NCBI GenBank assembly: GCA_002633025.1
Contig: NMRB01000035.1
Location: 785,621 to 849,620 of the forward strand
Origin: Notospermus geniculatus
Lineage: Eukaryota; Nemertea; Pilidiophora; Heteronemertea; Lineidae
DNA: 64,000 nucleotides
Direction: 5' to 3'
The notes beneath the pieces are model-generated. The model was not told the origin of the DNA. It worked only from the letters and a program-made list of their open reading frames with translations, and made no database searches. Position numbers and translations under genes: made by a program. Positions 1-11,348 of this stretch are shown in pieces; positions within the stretch are counted from its first letter, which is position 1, and each line of letters begins with the position of its first letter.

Positions 1-161
1 GATCTGATAACCAACTTGCTCAATCAGTGCTAATAGTGAGGACATGACAGTCCATTAGCTCATCAGGCGCTAATAACCTTGTCTCTCTGTATGACAACAT
101 CTTATTAGTCAGGCTAGGACCGCACCCATTGCACTTTTCGTTCGAGTTTCGGCCAAATTAC

Positions 162-293
162 TAGGGAGTTTTTGCAAAGCCCCCGAAACAACAACGCGAA
201 CGTCAATCCTTTTGTTCAGTGCTCTCTTCGTGGCATCGAACAATTGGTTTGGCGTTCGCATTGGCGTTTCGGGGGCTTTGTGGAAACTCCCTA
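162..293. mobile_element. Palindromic MITE, family F1, mariner-type ends
   Basis: The ends are inverted repeats: the left end reads GGGAGTTTTTGCAAAGCCCC and the right end is its near-complement (GGGGCTTTGTGGAAACTCCC). Each is flanked by TA. The same family recurs at 30898-31027 and as a right-end remnant at 57627-57668. TA target sites and short length fit a Tc1/mariner-type non-autonomous element (inference). No coding capacity is seen; the open frame crossing it is incidental. Confidence 0.75.
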
Positions 294-1690
294 CTGACTC
301 GGGGGTATTTAGAGTCGCACGGCCGGTAGATGGCGTAGCAGTTTCAAAACCCGGTTGTTGTCACGTCGTATTCCTCCATGAAGGTTTCTTACCTCACGTT
401 TGGGTCGAGGTTAAGATTCACCCCGAGAGTGAGAACGACACCTGCTCGTCGTCAGTTACATTCGTAAGATTATTCAGTTGCGATTCCACTGATCTTAACG
501 ACTACAGCGCCACCCAACGTCCTGCTCAGTTACGACTCAAGATCATCCTGACTGCAGTGTATCACAGCGACTCGAATGACTTACAATGTCTTTGATTGCG
601 GATATAATTAACCGCCCATAGACGACAGAAGGACAAAATCGTCCTACTCCACCAATATTCACAGCGCAGTTGTCGATGCATCTCGTGTCCTGTAGGCCAA
701 GCAGACCCTTGAGTTGGAGTACGTGCAGTTCAAGCAGTTCCAGGTGCAGCAGAGGCGCAGTCCCTAGTACTGTAATTGGCATAACGCACATCGTCAGCAC
801 ATAGAAAGCTAATGTGTTGGTGGTCCGATCCGATGTAAAAATGGATGCAATGCTTTGAATTAAAGCTAGGCGGCGCCCTGTAGATTCCAGCCTTTCGTAT
901 TGAAAGCATTGAAGTTGCTGGGAGAGATCGTCAAACCGTACTTACGGCGAAACGAACAGCAGCGCGAGCGTACGTGGCGAGACGCGACAGACCGAGACTT
1001 CATCAAACTAAAATGTTACCAAAACGCTGGAGTTTGCAAAATATGATGGGATATAAATACAAAATAGGAATCTAACTTTGTGGACTATACTGACGTTGTC
1101 AATTTCTTGTCGGACCGATAGTAGAGATCTTTTTGTAACTTTCTTGATGGTATTTGGGCCTAGTTTATTAGTCTGACATATTCCTGTGCACCATTCTCGC
1201 GGATCAGTTTTTGGTGGCCGTATAGCATTTCATCGTCGATAGCATTGTGGCCGTACATTTTTTCAAGATACGCGCATTGTACTCAATGCATTTTCCTCAG
1301 AAATCTGTGTGAAAGCATCTGACGCTTTTATTCGAATACAAATGCACTGCTTATCAACAAAATTGTTCAATACGAAATGATTTAACTGAGGCAAACCCCT
1401 GGTGAGGTATCTAAACTGATTCAAGCACCACGCCTTAACAGCTGCACTTGTCAAACATTCTTGTCTTAACTCGAGAATCGATTTTTCAAAAACTGACTAT
1501 TTCCTCCGATCATCTGTCCGTCAATGGCAATTAAACAGCATGTGAACACATTCATTTCACATTAAAAGTGTACTTACTCATCTATACAGTTTGGCATTTG
1601 CGCAAAAAACGTTTTTACCGTCGATTTCGAGTTCGTGGGAATTGTGGAATAGACAATTGAACCGTATGCCTTGCAGTTAATAGTATCGAT
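294..1690. other. Gene-free stretch
   Basis: No supportable exon, RNA gene or repeat was recognised. The open frames here are short, lack domain-like composition, and have no partner in the other repeats of the window. Confidence 0.5.
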
Positions 1691-2513
1691 TCACTGTAGG
1701 CCTTTCTGCTGTGTCAGAGTTACAGGTATATATGACGGTTATATGTCAAATAAACAGCTATATTGTGGGCAGATGTGAGCCTGAGGACCGCAGATAGGCG
1801 TCTGTTTAAACAGAGGAGCGGATAGTTTGAAAAGCGCGAGATACAGCGACGCTCTGATTCGGAATGCAGTGCCAGTGAGGCATCCGTTGAAATCTACGAA
1901 GCGTTGACGGAAAACAGTCGTGAGTTCATTTATTTGACTGATTCTCTCCCAATTTCAATTAATCCAGGATCGAGAGCGTACATTTCACAGAAATTACAAT
2001 TGGTGTTTCTAAACAATGCTCCTTGCTTCAGAATAACCACAAAAAGACGAAGAGGATTGTGGATTACAAAAGGAAATGGACAAGATAAGTGAAACACTCG
2101 GTTGATCAGGACGTGGATTCTGCTGAAGAACGCTTGGAATTGGTCAGAGATTGGTCAGGATAGCAACTTTATCGGCATCAACGGATTAGGCAGGGGTGAA
2201 GAGGTGAGTGCCTTATTTTCCAATTTTGTCATTCTGACATCGGTTGTCGTGTAAAATGCATCTGAGAACATTTTTCGTTTATACAGTAATATAGGTTTGT
2301 TATCTAACAGAATATCAAATATTGGAAAAAATCATAGGGCTTTCCTGGAGATATACTGCTGTTGAAGTAGATTAAGACGAACAGTTGTTATCTCTTTCTC
2401 CATTGTCACTTGCTCTCAGGAAGGCTTTCGTCATGAAGAGCGTCTTGGTGCTTGTGTGGTTAAACAGATACTCAAATGTGACCCGTGTCAGCAAAATGAG
2501 TTGGAATGTGCCG

Positions 2514-2682
2514 GTGTGAAAGAAATCCAAGTCCCCCAGGAACCAAAGTCCGGTCTTATTGTTCAGCGTGGGATTAGAATATATGGCTAGGGAGACCATG
2601 ACCGTTCGAATATAGCCTTACAATAGCGGGCTATCGTTTGGCGGACTTGCATTCCTAGGACGCTGATTCCTGCCACACCTGT
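2514..2682. mobile_element. MITE with GGTGTGACAGG-type ends, present only in copy 1
   Basis: Copy 2 (10241-10250) reads straight through from CCGG to AAGAAGAC, giving an empty site. The inserted segment has inverted ends of the form GGTGTGRCAGGAATC, and its interior (Tyr-rich frame fragments, GAACAATAAGACCGGAC) matches segments at about 21437-21600 and 22985-23150 in the opposite orientation. It is a short non-autonomous DNA element; superfamily not determined. Confidence 0.7.
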
Positions 2683-2897
2683 AAGAAGACTCAACATGAC
2701 GCCAGAGAACAACTCTAGAAATTGACAGAGTCAAATTTCACAATGGGCAGACAATACTGAAATCAACAATCCGTTGGTGCACTTTGGGTCTTCTTCTCGG
2801 CGCATTCCGACTCATTTTGCTGGCATGGGTCACAAATATGTTTTTGGTGCAATCAACAATGGATATCTGTTTCGGATAAAATGTACGTAACCCCCGT

Positions 2898-2940
2898 CAT
2901 TGGAAAGCTCTCAATGAGCACTTTCTGATGAATACCTATG
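2898..2940. repeat. Short palindrome, TTCATTGGAAAG family
   Basis: Matches the roughly 48-bp dispersed hairpin whose consensus is GGTATTCATTGGAAAG, a short centre, then CTTTCCAATGAATACC. This copy is degenerate in both arms and is followed by CAGGGTTG, as in other copies. Confidence 0.55.
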
Positions 2941-3512
2941 TGACAGGGTTGTTGTAGCTTTAAGGATGTGGTACGTTTTAATGAAATTGACACTGACCGT
3001 AAAAGTTAGAAAAAAGAGAGTGAAGCCGTGAAGATTGGAGTCTCACATTGATTAATCATGGTGTTGATGAACGATGTATGAACACGAAGTCTATATCGCC
3101 TCGGGACAACCACCATCAGCACCAGGGGGAAACATGTTCTTCATAATTTCCCGAGAGCCGAACGTAATCAATGATTGTCTCGTTAGGAATCGATTTTAAA
3201 TAAGATGATGCATTTTACATTCAACCGATGTTGCTATAAGTTCAATATTCTCAATATTCATCATGAAATGAATTCTGTATTGTATCATCTAGGATGATCG
3301 TGATTAAGTATGTCCTGGGGTGGTTTCTGGGTGGCACTTTTCTTGTACTTTTACGGTACCGGTATTAGGCTCTCATTTATCAAACAACTTAAACATAAGT
3401 GGGCTACTTAATTTTGTTTGATATAGTAATGGTGTACTTAGACTAAAGTTGAAGAATCTACTTTCAATTGAAAGCTCCATACATGTATGTAGGTGTCGGC
3501 AGAAATTATCAA

Positions 3513-3645
3513 TAGAGAGGTTAAGAAAACGAACAAGAACGAAAACGACACATCAATGACGGCATATTGTATTCGAATTCCACGAATGGTGTGTGACGTC
3601 ACTGTCGAAACGTTTACGTTATCGTTCATTTTCTAAACTTCTCTA
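3513..3645. mobile_element. MITE, family F3 (TAGAGAGGTTAAGAAAACG ends)
   Basis: Imperfect terminal inverted repeats: the left end TAGAGAGGTTAAGAAAACGA and the right end, ending in TTTTCTAAACTTCTCTA, are complementary over about 40 bp. The related, longer member at 47741-48166 has cleaner ends. The counterpart in duplication copy 2 is at 11216-11348. Confidence 0.6.
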
Positions 3646-5639
3646 TTGTGTTGTGTTCTCGCGAGAATTATCAGCAACAAACTGTCAGTTTTCTCTCTAG
3701 TTAGAAGGCCCATCAGCAGCTTATCACGTGACATAAAGCAGAAATCACGTGGCATTGAAATTGACACCCCTCAGGATTTTGAGAGCACATGGTACCAAAG
3801 TCAAGGGTTTATAAGACGTCCCCTTCCCCTGGCAAAGAGGTGCGGTCACAACATGATTTCACAACCGATATAGCTACCTCAGTGCTTGAGAGCAGCAGAT
3901 ATTTTTAATATTTTTCATTACTTTGACCGGATATAAGAGATTAGTCCTTGTTCCTCTCTCTGCGCAAGACTCTTGGATCCCACTCCTGTCCAGGATAAGT
4001 GTGGCACGCGAGCTTTTCAAAACTGTAACATATGCTGAAGACACTCCAAACGAGGTCATGAAATAATAACGCCTTGATCAAATGAGGTCACGTGATATTA
4101 AATTCCGGCTTCACCAATATATGACGCAACCTAAAATCACAGAACATTCTTCATAAAGTGGGTATCTGTTATGGTTATGCAGAATTTGAAGCATCACTTG
4201 TGTTTTGCATGTTCTATATGTGTGGCCAGATATATTGTGAAGTAAGCTCACTTTCAATACCAGATATAACGTAGACTGACATCAATGGCAATTTATACCA
4301 TGAGTTGAAAGTTTCTGAGTGGCAATTGACCCTATGGCTGGTGTAACTGATGATGATTTAGATCGCACAGAGACTTGAGACACGGCATAGAATAGAGGAA
4401 GAGTAGTTTTTCTTCTGCAATACCGCTTATGTCAGAAAAATCATCTACGTTAAAACTGTTTAATATAATTGATTCGCGTCTCATATGTACTCTGGGATCG
4501 CCCGAGGCATTCATTTTGAAGTGCAAGTAGCATTGGACAAAAAAATTGGGATCACCTCTCGTTTTGATTAGAAGTAATTACACAAGAACCATTACAGACA
4601 AAATGTTAGGATTAGGTTTCTAAAAAATTAATCATTAATGGTGAAGAAATTTGTTCAAAAAGTTCTTTTTTAAAACTTGCGATATTCGATTGAGTTTTCA
4701 CAAATTAAGCTTCAGTGTCTAAAGTGGAATTTATTGCAGTCGATATCACGTGGATCGACCAGTTTATGTTGTGAATTAGGAACTCCACGGTGCAAGCCGC
4801 AGGAAATAGTAAATCAATCGATCTAGTTGCAAGCTTCCGAACACATCTCAGAAATTAGAGAAGCTGATTTGGGGTATTGGTGGTCTTGGTTTGGGGGGCT
4901 CAGGTCGGTTAGAAAGATCTTAGATGGCGGGGGCATCCCTGTACCTGCTGCCAGAGTGGGATAGTGAAACCACAGGCGCTTGTCACAACTGGTGTTGAGG
5001 GTTCCACTCTTGGTCATTGACATTCTTTTTTTGCTGCTGTGATGAAAGGGCGACCTACCATCTTTATTCAGTGTGACCTCTGTAAGCAGGGCGTCCTAAA
5101 CCAAGGTCACCATTTGCCGGATTCGAAGATCGTTATATAGAGAGGTTCCGCTGTCCATTACATTTACTTGCCACACTAAAGATCAAGGCCACGGACTTCC
5201 TAGTAATTTGTGTCCGCGTGGGGACTTTTTTGTTTAATACAGTTTTCTTTAACTATTCCCGCCTACTTCTGTACTACTTATTAGATTAATATATACGATT
5301 CTACGGAAAAATACGGAGGTCGACTACGAAATGAGTTCCTTATCGCATTTTTCCATCCCTAAGCTGCAAAAATATTCTTTGGTGTCATTTAGCGAAGGTC
5401 AACAGTGATTGATAAGCTGATAAATCCCTCAGCGAGTGCCGTCCAATTTTCGTAAGCCGATATGACCAATGGGAATATATGAATAAACAAGAAAAAAATG
5501 ATTGTCGCTGTTACTCGGACACGGAAAATCGTGACCTTTGCTATAAATGTCATAATATTGATCTTTCCTGCCCAGGTTATGAAGTATAATCCAAGATTTA
5601 CAATACGAACAGGTGTGAAAGGAAGGGATTTTTCATTTT

Positions 5640-5945
5640 AATGCCTTGTACACCATATTATTGCACAATATATGGGGCCAAAAATAGGATCATGTGCTTC
5701 TGGCATGATAGGAAGAAGAAAGATTGGCAATAATATTGCCCATTTTGATCCTTATTTTGTACAATAATATTGATCATATATTGACCCCTTCAGTCAAAAT
5801 TGCCCTGGGAGTGTAAGGGTTAATAGATGTTTTGTGACTCTTATGACTCTTTTATGATGGGTGGAAGAAAGATTGGCAATAATATTGTCCATTTTGATCC
5901 TCATATTGTGCAATAATATTGATCATGTATTGGCTGCTTTAGTCA
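5640..5945. mobile_element. Degenerate M1 MITE copies in tandem
   Basis: Two partial copies of the M1 family are seen, recognised by ATTATTGCACAATAT, GCAATAATATTGCCCATTTT and TGTGCAATAATATTGATCAT. The complete reference member is at 27580-27732. Each copy here is followed by a TAGTCAAAATT(G/T)CCCTGGGAGTG stretch. The corresponding place in duplication copy 2 has a cleaner M1 member plus one degenerate one (13353-13660). Confidence 0.6.
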
Positions 5946-7892
5946 AAATTTCCCTGGGAGTGAAAGAGTTAATAGATGTTTTATGACTGTTTTAGGAGAT
6001 ATGGTTTTAAATCCTTATTATTCATTGATAGCATTTTGTGCGATTAATTTTGTACGCCCGCGGGGAATTATTAACTGTGATGTTGACAACATTGTCATTG
6101 TCACTTTGTTAATTGATAACAAGCACGCGAATGGAGGGGATCCGAACAATGAACTGCATCAATTTTACTCACTTCTCTTTGATGTTGTTAAACACTTTCA
6201 CTGCCAAGTCTAATTTTATCAAAAATGAAAATATTTATCAAAATCTTCAAAAGGACCAGGAACCTATTACATCATGACATAGGTAGGTTATAGACCAATC
6301 TCAAATTGACGTAGGCCTAAACGACAAAGATCTGCGCACTTAATAATATAATAATAATAATTTATTAAATTAAAGTGCTTAATAAAGTTAAAACTTTTTC
6401 AAAGCACTGTACATAAACGGCGACTGGTGATAAAAAAGTAAAGACACAATGCAAAGCAGAGTATACAAAAATCTCGCTGAAATCTCAACCACAACCTCGA
6501 TCTGAAACTGAATGACGTGAATGACAGATTTTCTGTAACCCTGTCACATGAGATGGTGAGAAGGTTCTTGTAAGATTCAAGGGTTTGGTACACGTAGGGC
6601 TATGATTCCAGTATCACCACTGACCGTGAAACGGTTCATCGTTGAAAAATGGTGTACATGGAGGTAAACGTTTATGATTTTGTCTACGCCTGCCAAAATA
6701 TGATGAAAAGAGCCCGGTTTCTAAGCAAGTTAAGATGTTCAGGTTCCATTTCAATGGTTTTCCGCTCCAGTTTTGGAATTTTGCCGTCCTCAACCGCAAA
6801 AACGTAAAATCAAAATATCGCTGGATTTGGAAATCATCAAAAAGCGTCACCTTGAAAATCCCAATAAAAGTAAAATACATTTAAGTGCAGATTGGTGTCG
6901 TCAACCTTGAGAGGAAAAGGTGATTCAAAATCGGATATTTTGAGGATTAAATTGATGCGTGGTTGCTGTTGCCGCCTTATCGCACGGGTGCAAAAAATGC
7001 CATGTTTTTAAATAAAGTGCCATTTCATGACGGAGGAGTTTAAAAAAGCGTGATCCGGCGATTACGAATCGCTGTAAGGTATCACAAGTAAAAGTGTCCC
7101 GATAAGTCCTAGAAAATGACCCCGTATAGGTTTCACATCTATAGGATCTTTAAAAAATCTATAGGTTTCGGTTAAGAATTTTATCACCGTCGTTGACTGA
7201 TTCTGATAATTTTTTTATAGGATTGACATCCGGGTCCCTGAAAGTATCGGATTTCAATCAACAGAACCAGTACCAATCCTGGAATCTTTATCCTTTCCCT
7301 TTGCCTCCTTGTCTCTCTAAACCTCCATGCTATCCATCCTATGGTAGACCATCTCTGAGAGACACGGTGCGTTAATCTCGGTCTATGAATGAATACGTCA
7401 AATAGAGTATTCAGGGGTCTTGTTGGGTGTAATGGTGATAATCTATCATACCACTCACAACTCTTAGGAAGTCCGACTGAAGACACACCTGTTTATTAAT
7501 GTGATTGATCACTTACATCGAGCATACCATCTATATCTGATTCTCATGATAGAGTACTCTAGGGGTGCTCGGTATGTCTCCTTTGTTACCACACTAGAGT
7601 CGTGTAAGCTTTAGCAAAATCCCGCTGTCGTCTCATGTCGAAAAGAGATTTTCACGTTAGAGTCATCAACACTTGTTTTTTGCAGTAATTTTGTCAAAGA
7701 CGTTATCCCAGGCGGGGCAAAGTCCCTGGGGTCTTACTGACAGTAACAAGACGAAATCACATTGACAGGTCTTGTTACATCATTGACAGTTTCTCTAATT
7801 GCTTTGATAGCTTTCTTGATGACTTTGGCAATTCGCGTAAAATCTTCGCGAACATTTTGTAAAGTGACTGACGACTAAATATTTGAACGTGT

Positions 7893-7965
7893 TGTGTGGG
7901 TTGTCAGAGTGGCAGAGTTGAAACGTCAGCGCCTGCCACCCCTGAGGTTCCGGATTCGATGAGAG
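7893..7965 (+). repeat. tRNA-like SINE head (relic)
   Basis: GGGTTGTCAGAGTGGCAGAG resembles the tRNA-like 5' part seen on the minus strand at 25993-26066, including an A-box-like segment. The B-box is decayed (GGATTCGATG). Its copy lies just before the minisatellite in both halves of the large duplication. It is not a functional tRNA gene. Confidence 0.35.
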
Positions 7966-7970
7966 CAATG

Positions 7971-8185
7971 CAACAACGTCGTGTCACGACGTCTTTGACG
8001 CAGTGCAGTAATGTCGTGTTGCGTCACGACGTCTGTGACGCAATGCAATAATGTCGCGTCACGACATCCTTGACGCAGTGCAATAATTGCGCGTTATGAC
8101 GTCCTTGACGCAATACAATAAAGTTGCGTCACGACGTCCTTGACGCAATGCAATAATGTCGCGTTACGACGTCCTTGACGCATGG
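7971..8185. repeat. 35-bp minisatellite, six units (copy 1)
   Basis: Six head-to-tail units, five of 35 bp and one of 40 bp (units begin at 7971, 8006, 8046, 8081, 8116 and 8151). The core is CAATAATGTCGCGTCACGAC followed by CTTGACGCA. CpG-rich palindromic cores such as CGTCACGACG recur in every unit. Single-unit relatives occur inside short TIR elements at 16474-16609, 24588-24760 and 52251-52380, so the array looks like internal expansion of that transposon family. Confidence 0.85.
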
Positions 8186-8210
8186 GCAACAGGGACGAAA
8201 CGTCGATAAA

Positions 8211-9431
8211 AGGTACAGTCGCTCAAAGCGCCTCCAAGCGGCGGTATTGCAGTTCTTCATTGAGAGGTGTCCAGATTACAGATGTAAAGATGAATGGATA
8301 TCTAGGCAAACTGGGTAGTAAACTTGGGTGTCCCTGACAAGAGGTGTCCGATAATAGAGGTTTGATGTATCAGCTCATGCCGTCTTCCCTGTAGTCTCAT
8401 AGCAAGTTCACTTTCTTCCACCCTTGTCTACTGCAACCTTCTACTCTCTACTTTAACGACTTGTGACAGCAACCGTGAGACAGCCTTGGCAGTTCAAGAT
8501 CTTCAATCAAGTAATTTCACTTCTAATCAAGTTGACACGAACTTGTGTACATTAAGTAGTACATCATCATACTAGATGTACATAAATATTACATCAGGTT
8601 AATCCGGTCTGTTAAAGTCTTGACGCGGAGTAAAATAACGTCAGAATGACATGTCTGAGTGAACATGTTTAAAAGTCCTCGTCGAAATGACAGCTTCTCT
8701 CATCGAAATGATAGCTTGCCTGACTGTTCCCTTGGCGTCCATATCGTTAATTGAATGCTACGCGCGGAAGAAACGCGACGTGACAATGAATAAAGTGATG
8801 AGACGGGTTTATTACGCCAGATTTCTCTCCTTGACTTCATTTTAATTGGTGTAGCGTGCACAGTTTGGGCTGATATGGCCCGACATATAAAAAAAATACC
8901 GGAACTTTGCCCTCCTAATGTGTTGTCGCATGCTTAATCATCGGACCTGCATCCTCTGTGTTATGATATAAGGCTGACCCTAACCCTGACCTTTCCCATC
9001 TATCAGCCAATCATTCTACTCCTAATGAGTAACAGGTATTCTGATTGGTTCCGATGATTTCGACAGTGGGGGGAGCGTCAGCTGTAGAGTTGCCGTGCAA
9101 GTGGAGACGGGGGGACCACAACAGGGGCATCTACCTATAGAATACATAATACGCCTGTACTTCAGATAGTACAACCTATCGTGAGCCTTGTGACATGCAT
9201 TGAATAAAGATCCAGCCGGAAGTTAGAATGGCGAAGGTCCGATAACATTCCGGTGTTTTTCTCTCTTTTGCCTTTATGCGCATGCCCAGTTGAGGTATAG
9301 TCCACCATGATTCCAATCCACCTAATCAGTTTATGTAATCCGATAAAATCTCGTTCTTTTTGTAGCCAATCCTGACACGACACGTGGTTAAAGTTGATCA
9401 GAAATCTGGACATTTTCTTCTGTGGTGGATT
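8211..9431. other. Unique spacer between duplication copies
   Basis: No gene is recognised. It contains a dispersed repeat at about 8972-9052 (core CATTCTACTCCTAATGAGTA, then TTCTGATTGGTTCC) that recurs at about 51447-51530. The start (8211-8245) looks like the decayed terminal repeat of the minisatellite-bearing element (GGTACAGTCGCTCAAAGCGC). Confidence 0.5.
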
Positions 9432-10195
9432 TCACTGTAGGCCTTTCTGCTGTGTCAGAGTTACAGGTATATATGACGGTTATATGTCAAATAAACAGCT
9501 ATATTGTGGGCAGATGTGAGCCTGAGGACCGCAGATAGGCGTCTGTTTAAACAGAGGAGCGGATAGTTTGGAAAGCGCGAGATACAGCGACGCTCTGATT
9601 CGGAATGCAGTGACAGTGAGGCATCCGTTGAAATCTACGAAGCGTTGACGGAAAACAGTCGTGAGTTCATTTATTTGCCTGACTCTCTCCCAATTTCAAT
9701 TAATCCAGGATCGAGCGCGTGCATTTCACAGAAATTACAATTGGTGTTTCCTAACAGTTCTCCTTGCTTCAGAATTACCACTAAAATACGAAGAGGATTG
9801 TGGATTACATAAGGAAATGGACAAGATAAGTGAAAAACTCGGTTGATCAGGACGTGGATTCTGCTGAAGAACGCTTGGAATTGGTCAGAGATTGGTCAGG
9901 ATAGCAACTTTATCGGCATCAACGGATTAGGCCGGGGTGAAGAGGTGAGTGCCTTATTTTCCAATTTTGTCATTCTGACATCGGTTGTCGTCTGAGAACA
10001 TTTTTCTTTTATACAGTAATATAGGTTTGTTATCTAACAGAATATCAAATATTGGAAAAAATCATAGGCGCTTTCCTGGAGATATACTGCTGTTGAAGTA
10101 GATTAAGACGAACAGTTGTTCTCTCTCTCTTATTGTCACTTGCTCTCAGGAAGGCTTTCGTCATGAAGGGCGTCTTGGTGCTTATGTGGTTGAAC

Positions 10196-10402
10196 AGATA
10201 CTCAAATGTGACCCGTGCCAGCAAAATGAGTCGGAATGTGCCGGAAAGAAGACTCAAGATGACACCAGAGAACAAATGTGGAAATTGACCAAGTCAAATT
10301 CCACAATGGCCAGACAATACTGAAATCAACAATCCGTTGGTGCACTTTGGGTCTTCTTCTCTGCGCATTCCGACTCATTTTGCTGGCACGGGTCACAAAT
10401 AT
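10196..10402. repeat. Fold-back repeat
   Basis: The arms share CATTCCGACTCATTTTGCTG in opposite orientation (left arm about 10196-10258, right arm about 10348-10402). They surround a smaller hairpin, TGTGGAAATTGAC...TCAAATTCCACA, near 10276-10306. In copy 1 the left arm is split by the MITE at 2514-2682. Confidence 0.65.
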
Positions 10403-10460
10403 GTTTTTGAATCAACAATGGATATCTGTTTGGGATAAAATGTATCTAACCCCCGTCACA

Positions 10461-10512
10461 TAGGTATTCATTGGAAAGCTCTCAATGAACACTTTCTGAT
10501 GAGAATACCTAT
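10461..10512. repeat. Short palindrome, TTCATTGGAAAG family
   Basis: TAGGTATTCATTGGAAAGCT is followed by an imperfect complementary arm ending GAATACCTATG, then CATAGGGTTG. It is a better preserved copy than its duplicate at 2898-2940. Confidence 0.6.
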
Positions 10513-10565
10513 GTCATAGGGTTGTTGTAGCTTTAAGGATGTGGTACGTTTTAATGAAATTGACA

Positions 10566-10686
10566 GTAATCATAGGTTTGCTATGCTGGTCACTTGACAG
10601 TAACGGAGATTTAGCACAGTGGTGTGCACGGTTTCCCTCAGTGCTGGCGGTGTTGCCTTATGTGGAGGCGTGGGTTCGAATCCCGG
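10566..10686 (+). mobile_element. tRNA-derived SINE with 14-bp target-site duplication
   Basis: The element is absent from the matching site in copy 1 (near 2981-2997). It is bracketed by direct repeats TAATGAAATTGACA at 10552-10565 and 10687-10700. Its 3' two thirds is tRNA-like, with an A-box-like TTAGCACAGTGGT and a good B-box/T-arm, GGGTTCGAATCCC. Long target duplications plus a Pol III-type tRNA head are the hallmarks of SINE retrotransposition by LINE machinery. The element ends directly after the tRNA-like part without a poly(A) tail. It could instead be a retroposed tRNA-like transcript with a leader. Confidence 0.75.
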
Positions 10687-11215
10687 TAATGAAATTGACA
10701 CTGACCGTAAAAGTTAGAAAAAAGAGAGTGAAGCCGTGAAGATTGGAGTCTCACATTGATTAATCATGGTGTTGATGAACGATGTATGAACACGAAGTCT
10801 ATATCGCCTCGGGACAACCACCATCAGCACCAGGGGGAAAACATGTTCTTCATAATTTCCCGAGAGCCGAACGTAATCAATGATTGTCTCGTTAGGAATC
10901 GATTTTAAATAAGATGATGCATTTTACATTCAACCGATGTTGCTATAAGTTCAATTTTCTCAATATTCGTCATGAAATGAATTCTGTATTGTATCATCTT
11001 GGATGATCGTGATTAAGTATGTCCTAGGGTGGTTCCTGGGTGGCACTTTTCTTGTACTTTTACGGTACCGGTATTAGGTTCTCATTTATCAAACAACTTA
11101 AACATAAGTGGGCTACTTAATTTTGTTTGATATAGTAATGGTGTACTTAGACTAAAGTTGAAGAATCTACTTTCAATTGAAAGCTCCATACGTAGGTGTC
11201 GGCAGAAATTATCAA

Positions 11216-11348
11216 TAGAGAGGTTAAGAAAACGAAGAAGAACGAAAACGACACATCAATGACGGCATATTGTATTCGAATTCCACGAATGGTGTGTGAC
11301 GTCACTGTCGAAACGTTTACGTTATCGTTCATTTTCTAAACTTCTCTA
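11216..11348. mobile_element. MITE, family F3, copy 2 counterpart
   Basis: Duplicate of the element at 3513-3645, with the same TAGAGAGGTTAAGAAAACGA left end and the TTTTCTAAACTTCTCTA right end. Confidence 0.6.

Larger units (their letters stand above)
1691..8210. repeat. Direct segmental duplication, copy 1
   Basis: This block is nearly identical in order and sequence to 9432-16200. Both start with TCACTGTAGGCCTTTCTGCT and end with ACGTCGATAA after a 35-bp minisatellite. The two copies are separated by 1.2 kb of unrelated sequence. Differences are mostly transposon insertions: copy 1 carries a MITE at about 2514-2682 that copy 2 lacks, while copy 2 carries a SINE and a 270-bp fold-back element that copy 1 lacks. 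No host gene is seen in either copy. It may be a true duplication or an assembly of two haplotypes. Confidence 0.9.

Noticed and set aside
7971-8185. CRISPR-like array
   Set aside because: Units are contiguous without unique spacers, in animal DNA; it is a minisatellite.
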